NCBI RefSeq assembly: GCF_000418325.1
Contig: NC_021658.1
Span: 11,112,001-11,176,000, forward strand
From: Sorangium cellulosum So0157-2
GTDB lineage: Bacteria; Myxococcota_A; Polyangia; Polyangiales; Polyangiaceae
DNA length: 64,000 nucleotides
Direction of reading: 5' to 3'
The stretch's first letter is position 1, and the number at the start of each line of letters is the position of its first letter. A program made the position numbers and the translations under genes. The notes below the pieces were generated by a model that was given only the letters and a program-made list of their open reading frames with translations, ran no database searches and had not been told where the DNA came from. Of this stretch, positions 43,782 through 52,302 are shown piece by piece.

Positions 43782-45437
43782 ATGCATCTTCGTTATGTCT
43801 CCAAGTTCCCCTTCATCGCAGCGGTCGTGTGCGCCGCGGCGTCGGTCTCCCTGGGCGCCTGCGGCGGCGCCGATCCGGTGGACGACGACGTCGTCGCCGC
43901 CGGCGAGGCCCAGGAGGTCACGGCGGAGGGCGCGGAGGCGCTGACGTGCCCCGCGTCCGTGCCGGTCATCGACATGCGGAAGTCCCTCATCGTCACGAAG
44001 GAGACGGACCCGGACCTCTTTACCGAGTTCTCGCTCAGCTTCGTCCTCAATCGGCTCCTTGCGAGCGTCGGCTCCAGCCAGGATCCCGAGGAGGTCTACA
44101 AGCGCTGGTGGGACACGCAGAACGATGCCGCCAACGCCGTCTTCACGGACGCCGACGCCATCCACTGCGACGACGAGACCGACAGCAACGGCAATCCAAC
44201 GCTCAACGGGTACCCGTACACGTGCCCCAGGAACGAGGGCGTGCTCGCCCAGACCGACCCGTCCGATCCCGGCATGAGCAGCCCGTTCAATCCCGCGGGG
44301 AACCACTTCATGGAGCCGGTCGCGCTCGTGAACCGGTTCGACCTCGCGCCGAAGGAGGGCGGCGCGCATTGCGGCGAGTACCGGATCATCTACGCCAAGA
44401 AGTCGGCCGGCGCCACTGACCGCAACTTCATCATCTTCGAGGCCCAGCTCCCGAACCCGCACCCCGAGTGCGGCATCGCGGCCTGTCTCCCGGTCGCCGA
44501 GTTCTGGGCGAACCTCTCGGACCCGAACATGACCGCGGCCCAGCGCCAGGCCGCGCTCGAGGGGTTCTATTTCTACGGCCGGCCCGAGCTGCCCGACTTC
44601 GCGCCGGTCATCAAGGCGGCCCACTTCATGGCCGGCACCGGCCAGATCCGCACGAACCAGTTCATGGCGTCGAGCCGAGGATTCCAGCCCTGGGTGCTCC
44701 GCGAGTTCAAGCTCGAGCTGGACAACGGCAGCTCGCCCAGGCTCTTCTTCAAGCCGGTCACGGTGAAGGAGAACCCGTTCCCCGGCCTGTTCAACGCCAG
44801 CTTCGCCAGCGACCCCCGCGGGGCCGCGTTCCAGAGCAGCTTCCCCGTCGCACTCGACTGGCTCGTGCCGTCCGGCAGCGACGAGAACGACATCTCGCTG
44901 CGCACGCTGCCGAACCAGGGCCTCTTCAACTCGGGCGAGAGCATCATGGACCCCGGTGATTTCGACCCCAACAACAACAACTATCGGGCGCGCATGCAGG
45001 GGAACACCGCGTTTGCCGCCGACATCGACGCGGCGCTCGGGCCGATCCTCGTGAGCCGCGACCTCCCGCCTGGCATGGTCACGGCGGACAACGCCGCCGA
45101 TCGCGCCACCACCCAGTCGTGCGCCGGGTGCCACGAGCTGAGCAGCCGCGACGACGAGAACGTCGGCGGCGTGCACGTGTGGCCAGCGCATTTCCCGACC
45201 ACCGCGCCGGGCACGTTCGTGCACGTCAACGAGGCGGGCGAGATCTCGGCGCCGCTCCAGTGGACGTTCCTCCCCCACCGCGCGCAGGTTCTCACGTCCT
45301 TCATCGAGGACAAAGCGTGCACGGGGGCCTGCTCCTCGGAGGCGGCCAGCGCCGCTTCGATCGCGGCCAGCGCCGATGAGGCTCTCCTGGACGGCGCGGA
45401 GCAGGTCCCCACGCTCGGCGGCTCGACGACCCACTGA
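43782..45437 (+). CDS. Large lipoprotein with a single CxxCH motif
   Basis: 551 residues from ATG 43782, with AGGAG eight bases upstream. Signal and lipobox (FIAAVVCAAASVSLGAC) are clear. The body is a novel-looking domain: VIDMRKSLIVTKETDPDLF, FMEPVALVNRFDLAPKEGG, CGEYRIIYAKKSAG, NFIIFEAQLPNPHPECG, FDPNNNNYRARMQGNTAFA. A C-terminal CAGCHELSSRDD with CxxCH could bind heme, followed by GVHVWPAHFPTTAPGTFVHV. I recall similar myxobacterial lipoproteins only as hypothetical. Probably an exported redox protein. Confidence 0.78.
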   Translation: MHLRYVSKFPFIAAVVCAAASVSLGACGGADPVDDDVVAAGEAQEVTAEGAEALTCPASVPVIDMRKSLIVTKETDPDLFTEFSLSFVLNRLLASVGSSQDPEEVYKRWWDTQNDAANAVFTDADAIHCDDETDSNGNPTLNGYPYTCPRNEGVLAQTDPSDPGMSSPFNPAGNHFMEPVALVNRFDLAPKEGGAHCGEYRIIYAKKSAGATDRNFIIFEAQLPNPHPECGIAACLPVAEFWANLSDPNMTAAQRQAALEGFYFYGRPELPDFAPVIKAAHFMAGTGQIRTNQFMASSRGFQPWVLREFKLELDNGSSPRLFFKPVTVKENPFPGLFNASFASDPRGAAFQSSFPVALDWLVPSGSDENDISLRTLPNQGLFNSGESIMDPGDFDPNNNNYRARMQGNTAFAADIDAALGPILVSRDLPPGMVTADNAADRATTQSCAGCHELSSRDDENVGGVHVWPAHFPTTAPGTFVHVNEAGEISAPLQWTFLPHRAQVLTSFIEDKACTGACSSEAASAASIAASADEALLDGAEQVPTLGGSTTH

Positions 45438-45463
45438 GGGCGCGCCGGGCAGCGTGAATCCAC

Positions 45464-45496
45464 CAGCCAGACGTCTGGTAATGCTCGACTTTGAGC
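45464..45496 (+). repeat. Left terminal inverted repeat
   Basis: It begins CAGCCAGACGTCTGG and contains the perfect palindrome CCAGACGTCTGG (45467-45478), then TAATGCTCGACTTTGAGC. A second related motif, TGCTCAACTTTGAG, follows at about 45502. It lies 27 bases after the lipoprotein stop. Confidence 0.85.
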
Positions 45497-45631
45497 CCGA
45501 GTGCTCAACTTTGAGTCACGGGCATAGCGGATAGGGATCTCGCCGCGTAGGTTCGGCCCGAAGGAGTGCGGCCCGCGAGCGCGCCAACGCTCCGGGCTGC
45601 GTGGCCGAACCCCGCGTTACCGAGGTCCGGC

Positions 45632-45958
45632 ATGTCCGTTGTACACTTACGCCCGAATTTGGGCAAAGGGAGCGGTGCGCCCAGAGGGCGGCACGGCTCG
45701 GTATGCCTCACCCGAGAGGAGAGCGCCGCCCTGCGCGCGGTGCTCCAGAACCTGAACCGCACGCGCACGTGGGCGGAGATCGCCCGCGAGATCGGCGTCT
45801 GCCGCAACACGGTCCGCTCCGTGGCGAACGGGCGGACGCCCGGGTCCACCGGGCTCGCGCTTCGCGTCGCGCGGCTCGCGGGCCTCAGTCTGGAGCGCAT
45901 CCTGTCGCCCGGGCCGCTCGATGCCGGCAAGTGCGACCGCTGCGGGAGGTCCGGGTGA
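45632..45958 (+). CDS. Small HTH protein with C-terminal CxxC
   Basis: 108 residues from ATG 45632 (MSVVHLRPNLGKGSG). A helix-turn-helix of XRE/transposase type lies at about 55-85: TWAEIAREIGVCRNTVRSVA followed by NGRTPGSTGLALRVARLAG. The C-terminus ends in KCDRCGRSG, a possible metal-binding knuckle. Probably a DNA-binding regulator for the island or its ends. It is the first ORF of the inverted-repeat-bounded segment; the next ORF begins 61 bases downstream. Confidence 0.72.
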   Translation: MSVVHLRPNLGKGSGAPRGRHGSVCLTREESAALRAVLQNLNRTRTWAEIAREIGVCRNTVRSVANGRTPGSTGLALRVARLAGLSLERILSPGPLDAGKCDRCGRSG

Positions 45959-46019
45959 AGAAGCCGCGGAAGGGGTCAAGCGCCCGCTTGCCGCGCGACA
46001 TTCCCGGAAGCGACCGACG

Positions 46020-46409
46020 ATGCAGGCGCTCCTCGCAGAGGTGACGCCGGTGAGCAAGCCCATCCTGACCGAGGCGGACCTGACCGTCATCGCGGAAGGG
46101 ACGCCCGCGCTCGACCCGTTCCCGACGCGCCCATGGCACCGCGAACGGCTGTGGGCGGCCGTGCTCGACGCCCAGATGAGCGCGAAGACTCGCGCCGAGC
46201 GCGAGGTCGTCGCCGAGGCGCGCGGCGCGTTGCAGGTGCTCGACGCGCTGGACCGGCTGTACGTCCGCCGCAATCAGCCCACGACTCCCCGAACGGCGGC
46301 CCATGATGCGCGTGCGAAGTGCGCTGGACGGGCCTCCGTCCGGTGTTCCGCAGCCCCGTCTCGGGTACCAGCCGAGGCGGGGCGCTTTGCTAAGTACCCT
46401 GAAAGATAG
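46020..46409 (+). CDS. Hypothetical protein of the island
   Basis: 129 residues from ATG 46020 (MQALLAEVTPVSKPILTEAD). The first 85 residues look real: DLTVIAEGTPALDPFPTRPW, RERLWAAVLDAQMSAKTRAE, LQVLDALDRLYVRRNQ. The tail is Ala/Arg-rich and may be out of frame with an ancestral end. No known domain is seen. It follows the HTH gene closely, as an operon partner would. Confidence 0.55.
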   Translation: MQALLAEVTPVSKPILTEADLTVIAEGTPALDPFPTRPWHRERLWAAVLDAQMSAKTRAEREVVAEARGALQVLDALDRLYVRRNQPTTPRTAAHDARAKCAGRASVRCSAAPSRVPAEAGRFAKYPER

Positions 46410-46512
46410 CACGAAACACCTATGTTTCCCGTGTATTTCGGTTGAGCTAGGACGGCTGCTGTCATCGTCGAGAGGCATGCATCGACCGCCGCATCTGTGA
46501 TAGCGTCGCCGC

Positions 46513-46845
46513 ATGAAAGTCAGGCTGGTCATCAAGGTGGAAGGTCGGACTACCAAGCACAGCAGCGTGGAGTCGCAGGGACTGGAGAGGTCGGTCGAGA
46601 TGCCGGTTCCGCCCGTCGTGGGGCTGCAAATAGCCGTAGCCGGGGCGAAGAGGCCTGTTGGCGATGTGTGGTACGACGCCGATTCGGAACGGTACGTCGC
46701 CGAGCTGGCGATGACCGATGATGACAAGAGCGAGCCTCTGCCGGCGTGGTTGAAGGAGATGAAGAAATCGCGCTGGAAGACGGCTAGCGGTAAGGCACGT
46801 AACACCGCCGTAGATATGGTCAACATGGGACCGCAGGACGAGTAG
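46513..46845 (+). CDS. Small hypothetical protein A (110 aa)
   Basis: 110 residues beginning MKVRLVIKVEGRTTKHSSVE. A beta-strand-rich first half and a charged helical second half (PAWLKEMKKSRWKTASGKAR). GC content is lower than the rest of the window. The opening is similar in pattern to the next ORF (M-K/R-V-R-L), so the two may be distant paralogues. No signal or known motif. Function unknown. Confidence 0.6.
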   Translation: MKVRLVIKVEGRTTKHSSVESQGLERSVEMPVPPVVGLQIAVAGAKRPVGDVWYDADSERYVAELAMTDDDKSEPLPAWLKEMKKSRWKTASGKARNTAVDMVNMGPQDE

Positions 46846-46849
46846 ATCG

Positions 46850-47182
46850 ATGCGCGTACGGCTCATCCTGGAGAACAATGGCCACGCCATGACCAAGGTG
46901 GCGGAGCTTACCCAGGCGCCAGAGGCGGGTGCCACCGTCGAGTTTGACCGACCGCGGAAGGTCAACTCCGTGGAGGAGGATGCGGAGCGAGGCGAGGTCA
47001 GAGTCTACCTGTCCGAGGACGCCGAAGATTTCGCGGTCCAGATGCTTCCGCAGGCGCACATGGCCTACATCGAACTGATGAAGGCTGAGGGGTGGGAGGT
47101 CGAAGGGGAGGACGAGCTGATGGCCTGGCTTAGGCATCGAGTCAGGCGTCAACGACATACCGGGCCCGTTGCTCAAAATTGA
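46850..47182 (+). CDS. Small hypothetical protein B (110 aa)
   Basis: 110 residues, starting four bases after the previous ORF, so the two are co-translated. It opens MRVRLILENNGHAMTKVAEL, continues with an acidic middle (VNSVEEDAERGEVRVYLSED) and ends in a basic tail. Same length and similar start as protein A. The last codons lie in the right inverted repeat, so its end may be set by the element boundary. Function unknown; an interacting pair is inference. Confidence 0.6.
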   Translation: MRVRLILENNGHAMTKVAELTQAPEAGATVEFDRPRKVNSVEEDAERGEVRVYLSEDAEDFAVQMLPQAHMAYIELMKAEGWEVEGEDELMAWLRHRVRRQRHTGPVAQN

Positions 47183-47203
47183 GCATTACCAGACGTCTGG
47201 CTG
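47171..47203 (-). repeat. Right terminal inverted repeat
   Basis: On the minus strand this repeats the left end with two mismatches. It contains the same CCAGACGTCTGG palindrome (47189-47200) and a perfect TGCTCAA/TTGAGCA hairpin. The stop codon of the last small ORF lies inside it, and the glycosyltransferase stop is ten bases further on. Confidence 0.85.
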
Positions 47204-47212
47204 CAGCCGCTC

Positions 47213-50191
47213 TCACGCGCCTCCCACCCCGCTCCCCTCGCCTCCCCGCCCCTCCCGCCCGCCCAGGCACACGCGCGCGTAGTCGGCGACCATCCTCTCC
47301 AGCGAGAATCGCTCCCGCGCGCGCTCCCACCCCGCCGCCCCCATGCGCGCCCGCCGCGCCGGGTCGTCCGCCAGCTCCACCAGCGCCCCCGCGAGCGCCT
47401 CGGCGTCGCCCGGCGGCACCAGCCGGCCCGTCACCCCGTCGACGACCTGCTCGGCCATGCCGCCGACCGCCGTGGCCACCACCGGCAGCCCCTCGGCCAT
47501 CGCCTCCAGCGACGCGTTCGGGCACCCCGCGGGCTCGGCGATCAGCGCGAACACGTCGAGATCGCTCAGGAAAGCGCGCGTATCGGCGAGCTCGCCCACC
47601 CACTCGACCGACAGCCCCGCCGCCATCCGCCGCAGCGCCTCGGCGTGCGCCTCGGCGCCGCGCTCGACGCCGCCCGCGATGCGCAGCACGTGCGGCGGCA
47701 GCCGCGGCGCCGCGAGCCGCAGCGCGGCGAGGAGCTCGTCGAGCCTCTTGTGCGGGTGCACGCGCGCCGCCGTCCCGATCGCGAGCCGCGCGCGCCCCTC
47801 GCGAGCCGCGCCCCCGCCGCCGCCCGGCGCGCGCCGCGGCGGGCGCGCGTCTCGCGACGGGCGCGGGCCGAGCGCGACGCCGTTCGGCACCACGTGCGCC
47901 GGCGCCCCGAGCACCTCGGCGGCCAGCGCCGCCTCGGCCCCGTACTTGACGATCACCCCGGCGAGGCGGGCGCCGTAGTCGCGCGGCGCGCGGTACGGCA
48001 GCCCGCGGCGCGGCGACGCGAAATAGCGGCGCAGCGAGGCGAAGTACATCTCGCCCGGGCTCACGTCGAAGAGCGGCACGTCGAGCAGCCCGTCGGCGAG
48101 GAGCACCTTGTGCTCCGCGATCACGTTCCACATCAGCACGGCCTCGGGCGGGTCCTCCTCGATCGCGCGGAGCAGGCGCTCCACCGCCTCGGCCGGCTCG
48201 ACGTCGGCCGGCGGCGGCACCGCCATCACCGGGATGCCCGCGGCGACGAGCGCCCGCCGGCCCGGCGTCGGGTACTCCGGCTGCTCCTCGATCACCGCCG
48301 CCCGGCCGCGCACGCCCGCCGCGGCGAGCCCGAGCAACAGCCGCCGCGCGCTCGACTGGGCGCCGCCGGTCGAGAAGTTGTTCGTCACGAGCAGCAGCCC
48401 GTCCCCCCGGCGCGGGCCGCGATTCCGGGCGATCGCCCGCGGGTAGAGCCGCGCGTACCCCTCGGCCATGCGCGCGACGCTGAAGTGCCGCGCCACGACC
48501 TCCCGGCCGCCCGCCGCCGCGGCGCGCGTCGCCGCTGCGCCGCGCGCCGCCGCCGCGATCGCCTCGGCGAGCCGCTCCGGCGCGGCGTCGAGCGGCAGGT
48601 GGACGAGCGCCGGGGTCTCGGCCGCGATCTCCGCCGTGCCGCCGGCGCCGGTCGCGACGACCGGGAGGCCCGCGGCGAGCGCCTCGAGGTGCGCGAGGCT
48701 CAGCCCCTCGTGGGCGCTCGGCGACACGAGCACGTCCGCCGCCGCGAGCAGGCCGGCCACGTCGGCGACCGCGCCGGCGAAGCGCACCTCGGCGCGCAGG
48801 CCGAGCCGGTCGACCTCGCGCCGGATCTCCGCCTCCGCCGCGAGCGCCGGCGCGCTGCCGGGCGAGGCGCTCCCGGCGATCACGAGCCGCGCCGGCCGCG
48901 GATCGCCGGCCGCGGCGAGCGCAGAGCGCGTGGCCGCGAGGATCGCGGGCAAGAGGTGCAGCCGCTTCTGCGGCCGCGGGTTGGCCACGGCGAGCAGGAC
49001 GAGATCGCCCGGCGCGATCTCGAGGCGCCGCCGCCACGCCGCGGCCGCCGCCGATCGCGCGCCGCCGGGCTCCGCCGGCCCCACGTCGATCCCGTTCCAC
49101 ACCGTGCGCCGCGGGACCGGCAGCCCGCGCGCGGCGAGCTCCGCCTCGACCGCGCGCGCGCACGCCACGAGCAGCGCCGCGCCGTCCGGGTCGAGGCGAT
49201 CGAGCCCCGCCGGCCAGCCCGCGGCCACGTTGTGCACCGTCACGAGCGGCCGGTACCCGCGCGCGGAGAGCCGGCCGAGGTCCTCGGCGTCGAACAGGTG
49301 CGCGTGCGCGAGATCCGCGCCCCACGCGGCGAGCCCGCGGGCGAGCGCGTCGAAGCGCGCCTCGCGGTCGCCGGGCGCCCCGGACAGGTCGAGCGTCCCC
49401 GGCGGCGCGCCGAACGTGGGGCGGGTCGGCCGGTACACCGCGCAGACGCGCGAGCGCACGCCGCGGCGCGGCAGCGCGGTCGCGAGGTCGATCGCGATCC
49501 GCTCGGCGCCGCCCTGCTGAAGGCTGGTCACGACCTGCGCGACCCGCAGCGCCGCGTCGTCGCACACGTCGAGCGGCGCGTGCCGCACCACGCGCGCCCG
49601 CCGCGCCCCGAGCTCGCCCTGGAGCGCGGCGTCGAGCGGATCGCCCGCGCGGAGGCGCGCCGCGACGCCCGCGGCGAGCGGCGCGTCGAGGTACACGCTC
49701 GCGGCGCGGGGCAACCCCGGCGCGCGGCGCCCCGGCGCGCGGCGCGCCGGCGCGCGGCGCGCGGCCCGGCTCAGCTCGCCGCCCGTCGCCCGCAGCAGCT
49801 CGGCCCACGCCGCGGCGTCGGACGCCGGCGACGCGGCCGCGGAGGGCGCCGCGCGGGAGGCCGCCGAGCGCGCGGGCGGCGCCGAGGCCGCAGCCGGCGC
49901 CGCGGCGAGGTCGAGCGGCGCGAGCACGGCGCCGAGCGCGCAGACCGGCAGCCCGGTGTCGCTCGGCGGCGGGAACGGGTCCGGATCGAGCGCCGCGGAC
50001 GGGGCGGGCCAGGCGCCGCCGCGCACGAGCCACACCGGCCCCGCCGCGATCGCGTCCGCCGCGGCCGCGAGCGGCGCGGGCGTGAGGTCGAGCGGCGCGA
50101 GCCCGGCGAGCCGGAGCGCGCGCAGCGTGCGGCCGGCGCGGGCGCGGTGCTCGGGCGCTTCGGCGAAGACGGCGCAGATCGGCGGGCGCAT
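47213..50191 (-). CDS. Double-domain family 4 glycosyltransferase
   Basis: 992 residues, very Ala/Arg-rich. After an odd 200-residue N-terminus come two GT-B, GT4-like modules. The first (about 215-600) has VTSLQQGGAERIAIDLATAL, HAHLFDAEDLGRL, NGIDVGPAEPGG and SPSAHEGLSLAHLEALAAGL. The second (about 615-975) has LLVTNNFSTGGAQSSARRLL, VVPNGVALGPRP and ALIAEPAGCPNASLEAMAEG. The E-x7-E motif of retaining GT4 enzymes is present in both (EGLSLAHLE, EPAGCPNASLE). Two activities in one chain suggest a polysaccharide or glycolipid disaccharide step. The gene upstream in the same direction is FGE-like. Confidence 0.88.
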   Translation of the reverse strand: MRPPICAVFAEAPEHRARAGRTLRALRLAGLAPLDLTPAPLAAAADAIAAGPVWLVRGGAWPAPSAALDPDPFPPPSDTGLPVCALGAVLAPLDLAAAPAAASAPPARSAASRAAPSAAASPASDAAAWAELLRATGGELSRAARRAPARRAPGRRAPGLPRAASVYLDAPLAAGVAARLRAGDPLDAALQGELGARRARVVRHAPLDVCDDAALRVAQVVTSLQQGGAERIAIDLATALPRRGVRSRVCAVYRPTRPTFGAPPGTLDLSGAPGDREARFDALARGLAAWGADLAHAHLFDAEDLGRLSARGYRPLVTVHNVAAGWPAGLDRLDPDGAALLVACARAVEAELAARGLPVPRRTVWNGIDVGPAEPGGARSAAAAAWRRRLEIAPGDLVLLAVANPRPQKRLHLLPAILAATRSALAAAGDPRPARLVIAGSASPGSAPALAAEAEIRREVDRLGLRAEVRFAGAVADVAGLLAAADVLVSPSAHEGLSLAHLEALAAGLPVVATGAGGTAEIAAETPALVHLPLDAAPERLAEAIAAAARGAAATRAAAAGGREVVARHFSVARMAEGYARLYPRAIARNRGPRRGDGLLLVTNNFSTGGAQSSARRLLLGLAAAGVRGRAAVIEEQPEYPTPGRRALVAAGIPVMAVPPPADVEPAEAVERLLRAIEEDPPEAVLMWNVIAEHKVLLADGLLDVPLFDVSPGEMYFASLRRYFASPRRGLPYRAPRDYGARLAGVIVKYGAEAALAAEVLGAPAHVVPNGVALGPRPSRDARPPRRAPGGGGGAAREGRARLAIGTAARVHPHKRLDELLAALRLAAPRLPPHVLRIAGGVERGAEAHAEALRRMAAGLSVEWVGELADTRAFLSDLDVFALIAEPAGCPNASLEAMAEGLPVVATAVGGMAEQVVDGVTGRLVPPGDAEALAGALVELADDPARRARMGAAGWERARERFSLERMVADYARVCLGGREGRGGEGSGVGGA

Positions 50192-50210
50192 GCGGCGCGA
50201 GCGGCGCGGC

Positions 50211-51668
50211 TCAGTAGGCCGAGGGGTAGCCGCGGAAGGGCGCGACGACGGCGACGTCCGGCGCGCTGGAGATGCGCTCCCGCGAGCGCTGGCCGCCCCA
50301 CGCGGCGCGCGGCGCGGCGGCGTGGGCCGCGGGCGGCGCGGCGGACGGCGCCGCGGCCCACGCCGCCGCGCCGAGCTGCTCCGCCTCCACCGCCGACGGG
50401 ACGCCGCCCGTGTAGACGAACTGCCCGCGCGGGCTCGCCTCGATGGGGACCGACGTGCGCCGCATCGCGCCCTTCACGAGGCAGCGGTAATGGAGCACCG
50501 ACCCGTGCAGGTGCGGGGGCGCGTGCAGCCAGAAGCCGTCGCCCTGCGGCCGGAACGTCACGCCGGGCGGCGCCCCGGGCATGGGCTTGCGGCGGGTCGC
50601 GCGGTGCACGAGCACGCCGATGAGGCCGATGACGGCGCTCGCCACGACGAGGCCGCCGCCGACGAACGCCACCGTCGCCGCGGTCGACCCCGAGCTCGAG
50701 CGCGGCGCGCGCGCGGACCCCGCCGGCGCGGCCGGCGAAGGCGCGGCGGCCGCGGGGGCGCTCGCCTCCAGCGCGGCGACCACGCGGAAGCCGTTGTCCG
50801 CGTTGCGGCTGCCGGGGTCGTTGCGGTACCGCGCCGCGGCGCGCAGGTGCTTCGCGTCCTTGAGCCACGAGCCGCCGCGCAGCACGCGCCGGGGCTTGTC
50901 GCCGCCCGGCGCCGAGGTCTGCTCGGGGTCGACCGCGGGGCCGGGCGCGTAGGGAGCGTACAAGTCGCGACACCACTCGTAGACATTGCCGCTCATGTCG
51001 TGCAGGCCAAAGGCGTTCGGCTGCTTCTGCCCGACAGGCCGGGTGCCGCTGCCGGCGTTGCCCTTGAACCACCCGATGGCCGCGGCGGCCGCGTCGTCGT
51101 TCCCCGCGTAGAACCGCGTCTGGGTCCCCGCGCGGTGGGCGTACTCCCACTGCGCCTCGGTCGGCAGATCGAAGGCGCGGCCGGTCCGCTGCGTGAGCCA
51201 ACGGGCGAACTCGCCCGCGTCCTTGAACGTCACCAGCGTCACCGGGTGCTGGTCGGTCTGCGGGAAGCCGGGAGCCCTCCAGGTGAACTCCTTGCGCTGC
51301 GACAGGCCCTTGCCGTCGAAGCCGAACCCGCCGGAGGCGCCGACCTCGGCCTCGGTGCGGTAGCCGGTCTGCTCGACGAAGCGCTTGAACTGCCCGACCG
51401 TGACCGGGACTTTGCCCAGGTAGAAGCCGCGGCTCAGGGTCACCTCCCGGGGCGCCTCGTCGTCGCCGCGGCCCGCCTCCGCCGGCGGCGAGCCCTGGCG
51501 GAAGCGGCCCTCCTTCACCAGCACGAGGTCGAGCTGCGCCCCCCCGAGGTCGATCGCGAGGGCGGGCGCCGGGTCCGCCGCCCGCGCCGCGGCCGGGGCG
51601 AGGAGCGCGACTTCGGTTGCGAGGGCGAGGGTTAGGGAGATGCGGTGCCGGTCACGGCGGGGTCTCAC
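50211..51668 (-). CDS. Formylglycine-generating-enzyme-like (SUMF1) protein with membrane anchor
   Basis: 485 residues. A signal-like N-terminus (LALATEVALLAPAAARAA) leads into the FGE-sulfatase domain (about 45-300): FRQGSPPAEAGRGDDEAPRE, GFYLGKVPVTVGQFKRFVEQ, LPTEAQWEYAHRAGT, NAFGLHDMSGNVYEWCRDLY, RRVLRGGSWLKDAKHLRAAA and NADNGFRVV. The Cys pair of true FGEs is not evident beyond EWCRDLY, so sulfatase activation is doubtful. A membrane helix (about 325-348) and a 130-residue Ala-rich C-terminal domain follow. It ends 19 bases before the glycosyltransferase start. Confidence 0.85.
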   Translation of the reverse strand: MRPRRDRHRISLTLALATEVALLAPAAARAADPAPALAIDLGGAQLDLVLVKEGRFRQGSPPAEAGRGDDEAPREVTLSRGFYLGKVPVTVGQFKRFVEQTGYRTEAEVGASGGFGFDGKGLSQRKEFTWRAPGFPQTDQHPVTLVTFKDAGEFARWLTQRTGRAFDLPTEAQWEYAHRAGTQTRFYAGNDDAAAAAIGWFKGNAGSGTRPVGQKQPNAFGLHDMSGNVYEWCRDLYAPYAPGPAVDPEQTSAPGGDKPRRVLRGGSWLKDAKHLRAAARYRNDPGSRNADNGFRVVAALEASAPAAAAPSPAAPAGSARAPRSSSGSTAATVAFVGGGLVVASAVIGLIGVLVHRATRRKPMPGAPPGVTFRPQGDGFWLHAPPHLHGSVLHYRCLVKGAMRRTSVPIEASPRGQFVYTGGVPSAVEAEQLGAAAWAAAPSAAPPAAHAAAPRAAWGGQRSRERISSAPDVAVVAPFRGYPSAY

Positions 51669-52302
51669 CAGCCCAGGCTAGCAGAGCCGACCGATGCGCT
51701 GCGCGGTGTTCGACGAGCGCTCGGCCGAACACGCGCGCCGGCGCCGCGCGAGCTCGGCCCCTGCGCAGACGGCTCGTCCTCACCGCGGCCCTCGTCCGCA
51801 ACGAGGCGCCATCGCGACCATCGCGCTGGCAGGCGGAGCACCCGAGTTGCCGCCCCTGCAGACCGAGACGACTCATGCCATGTTAAGAATGATAAAGCGA
51901 ACCCGTTAAGAACTGTCAAGATCGATACAGAATCAGTTGCACGGCAGCTGACATCGTGGTTAACGACACGGACGGAGGGCGACGTTTTATCTCAGCACGC
52001 GCGGCGCCGTCTTCGCGCCTCGACAGGTCCGACGGCGCGCGGCGCCGGCTCGGCCGCGTCATCTCCTGTTCACGCGGCGCCTGAGCTCTTGAGGCTCGTC
52101 GCGCCCGACGCGCGCCGGCGTACCACCTGCATCTCGGCCAGCCAGCGACGCAGGTCGCCGCGATCGACGGAGGAGATCCCCCGGTACGGCGTCCGTGTTC
52201 GCGAAGCCTCATGAGACGAGCGCACGAGCGCTCCTCCGTGAATCCGCAGCCTTCGAGCGTACCTCGCGCCGTGGTCAGCGGCCGACGAGACAAGGATCAG
52301 AA
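51669..52302. promoter_or_regulatory. PKS upstream region
   Basis: 634 bases without a convincing gene, divergent between the FGE-like gene and the PKS. An A+T-rich island at about 51870-51970 contains direct repeats GTTAAGAA at 51882 and 51905 (23-bp spacing, about two helical turns) and GATACAGAAT, fitting an activator-bound promoter for the PKS unit. Frames here on both strands look like shadows. Confidence 0.5.

Larger units (their letters stand above)
45464..47203. mobile_element. Inverted-repeat-bounded island with four small ORFs (candidate mobile element)
   Basis: A 1,740-bp segment between the stops of two convergent genes is bounded by 33-bp inverted repeats that match at 31 positions. 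It carries an HTH protein, a 129-residue ORF and two 110-residue ORFs, all rightward. The two 110-residue ORFs have lower GC than the window. No transposase or recombinase motif is visible and no clear target-site duplication was found. It may be a non-autonomous transposon, an integron-like cassette or a regulated module between two terminators. Confidence 0.55.

Noticed and set aside
45464-47203. Insertion sequence with a hidden transposase
   Set aside because: None of the four ORFs shows DDE, serine- or tyrosine-recombinase or HUH motifs; only the end structure supports mobility, so it is reported as a candidate element without a named family.
47142-50033. Overlapping long frame on the same strand as the glycosyltransferase
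   Set aside because: The other frame contains both GT4 domains; this one is Arg/Ala/Gly low complexity.
51916-52293. Possible small gene upstream of the PKS on the minus strand
   Set aside because: Composition is Arg/Ser-rich and it covers the A+T-rich promoter-like island; no motif or ribosome site.
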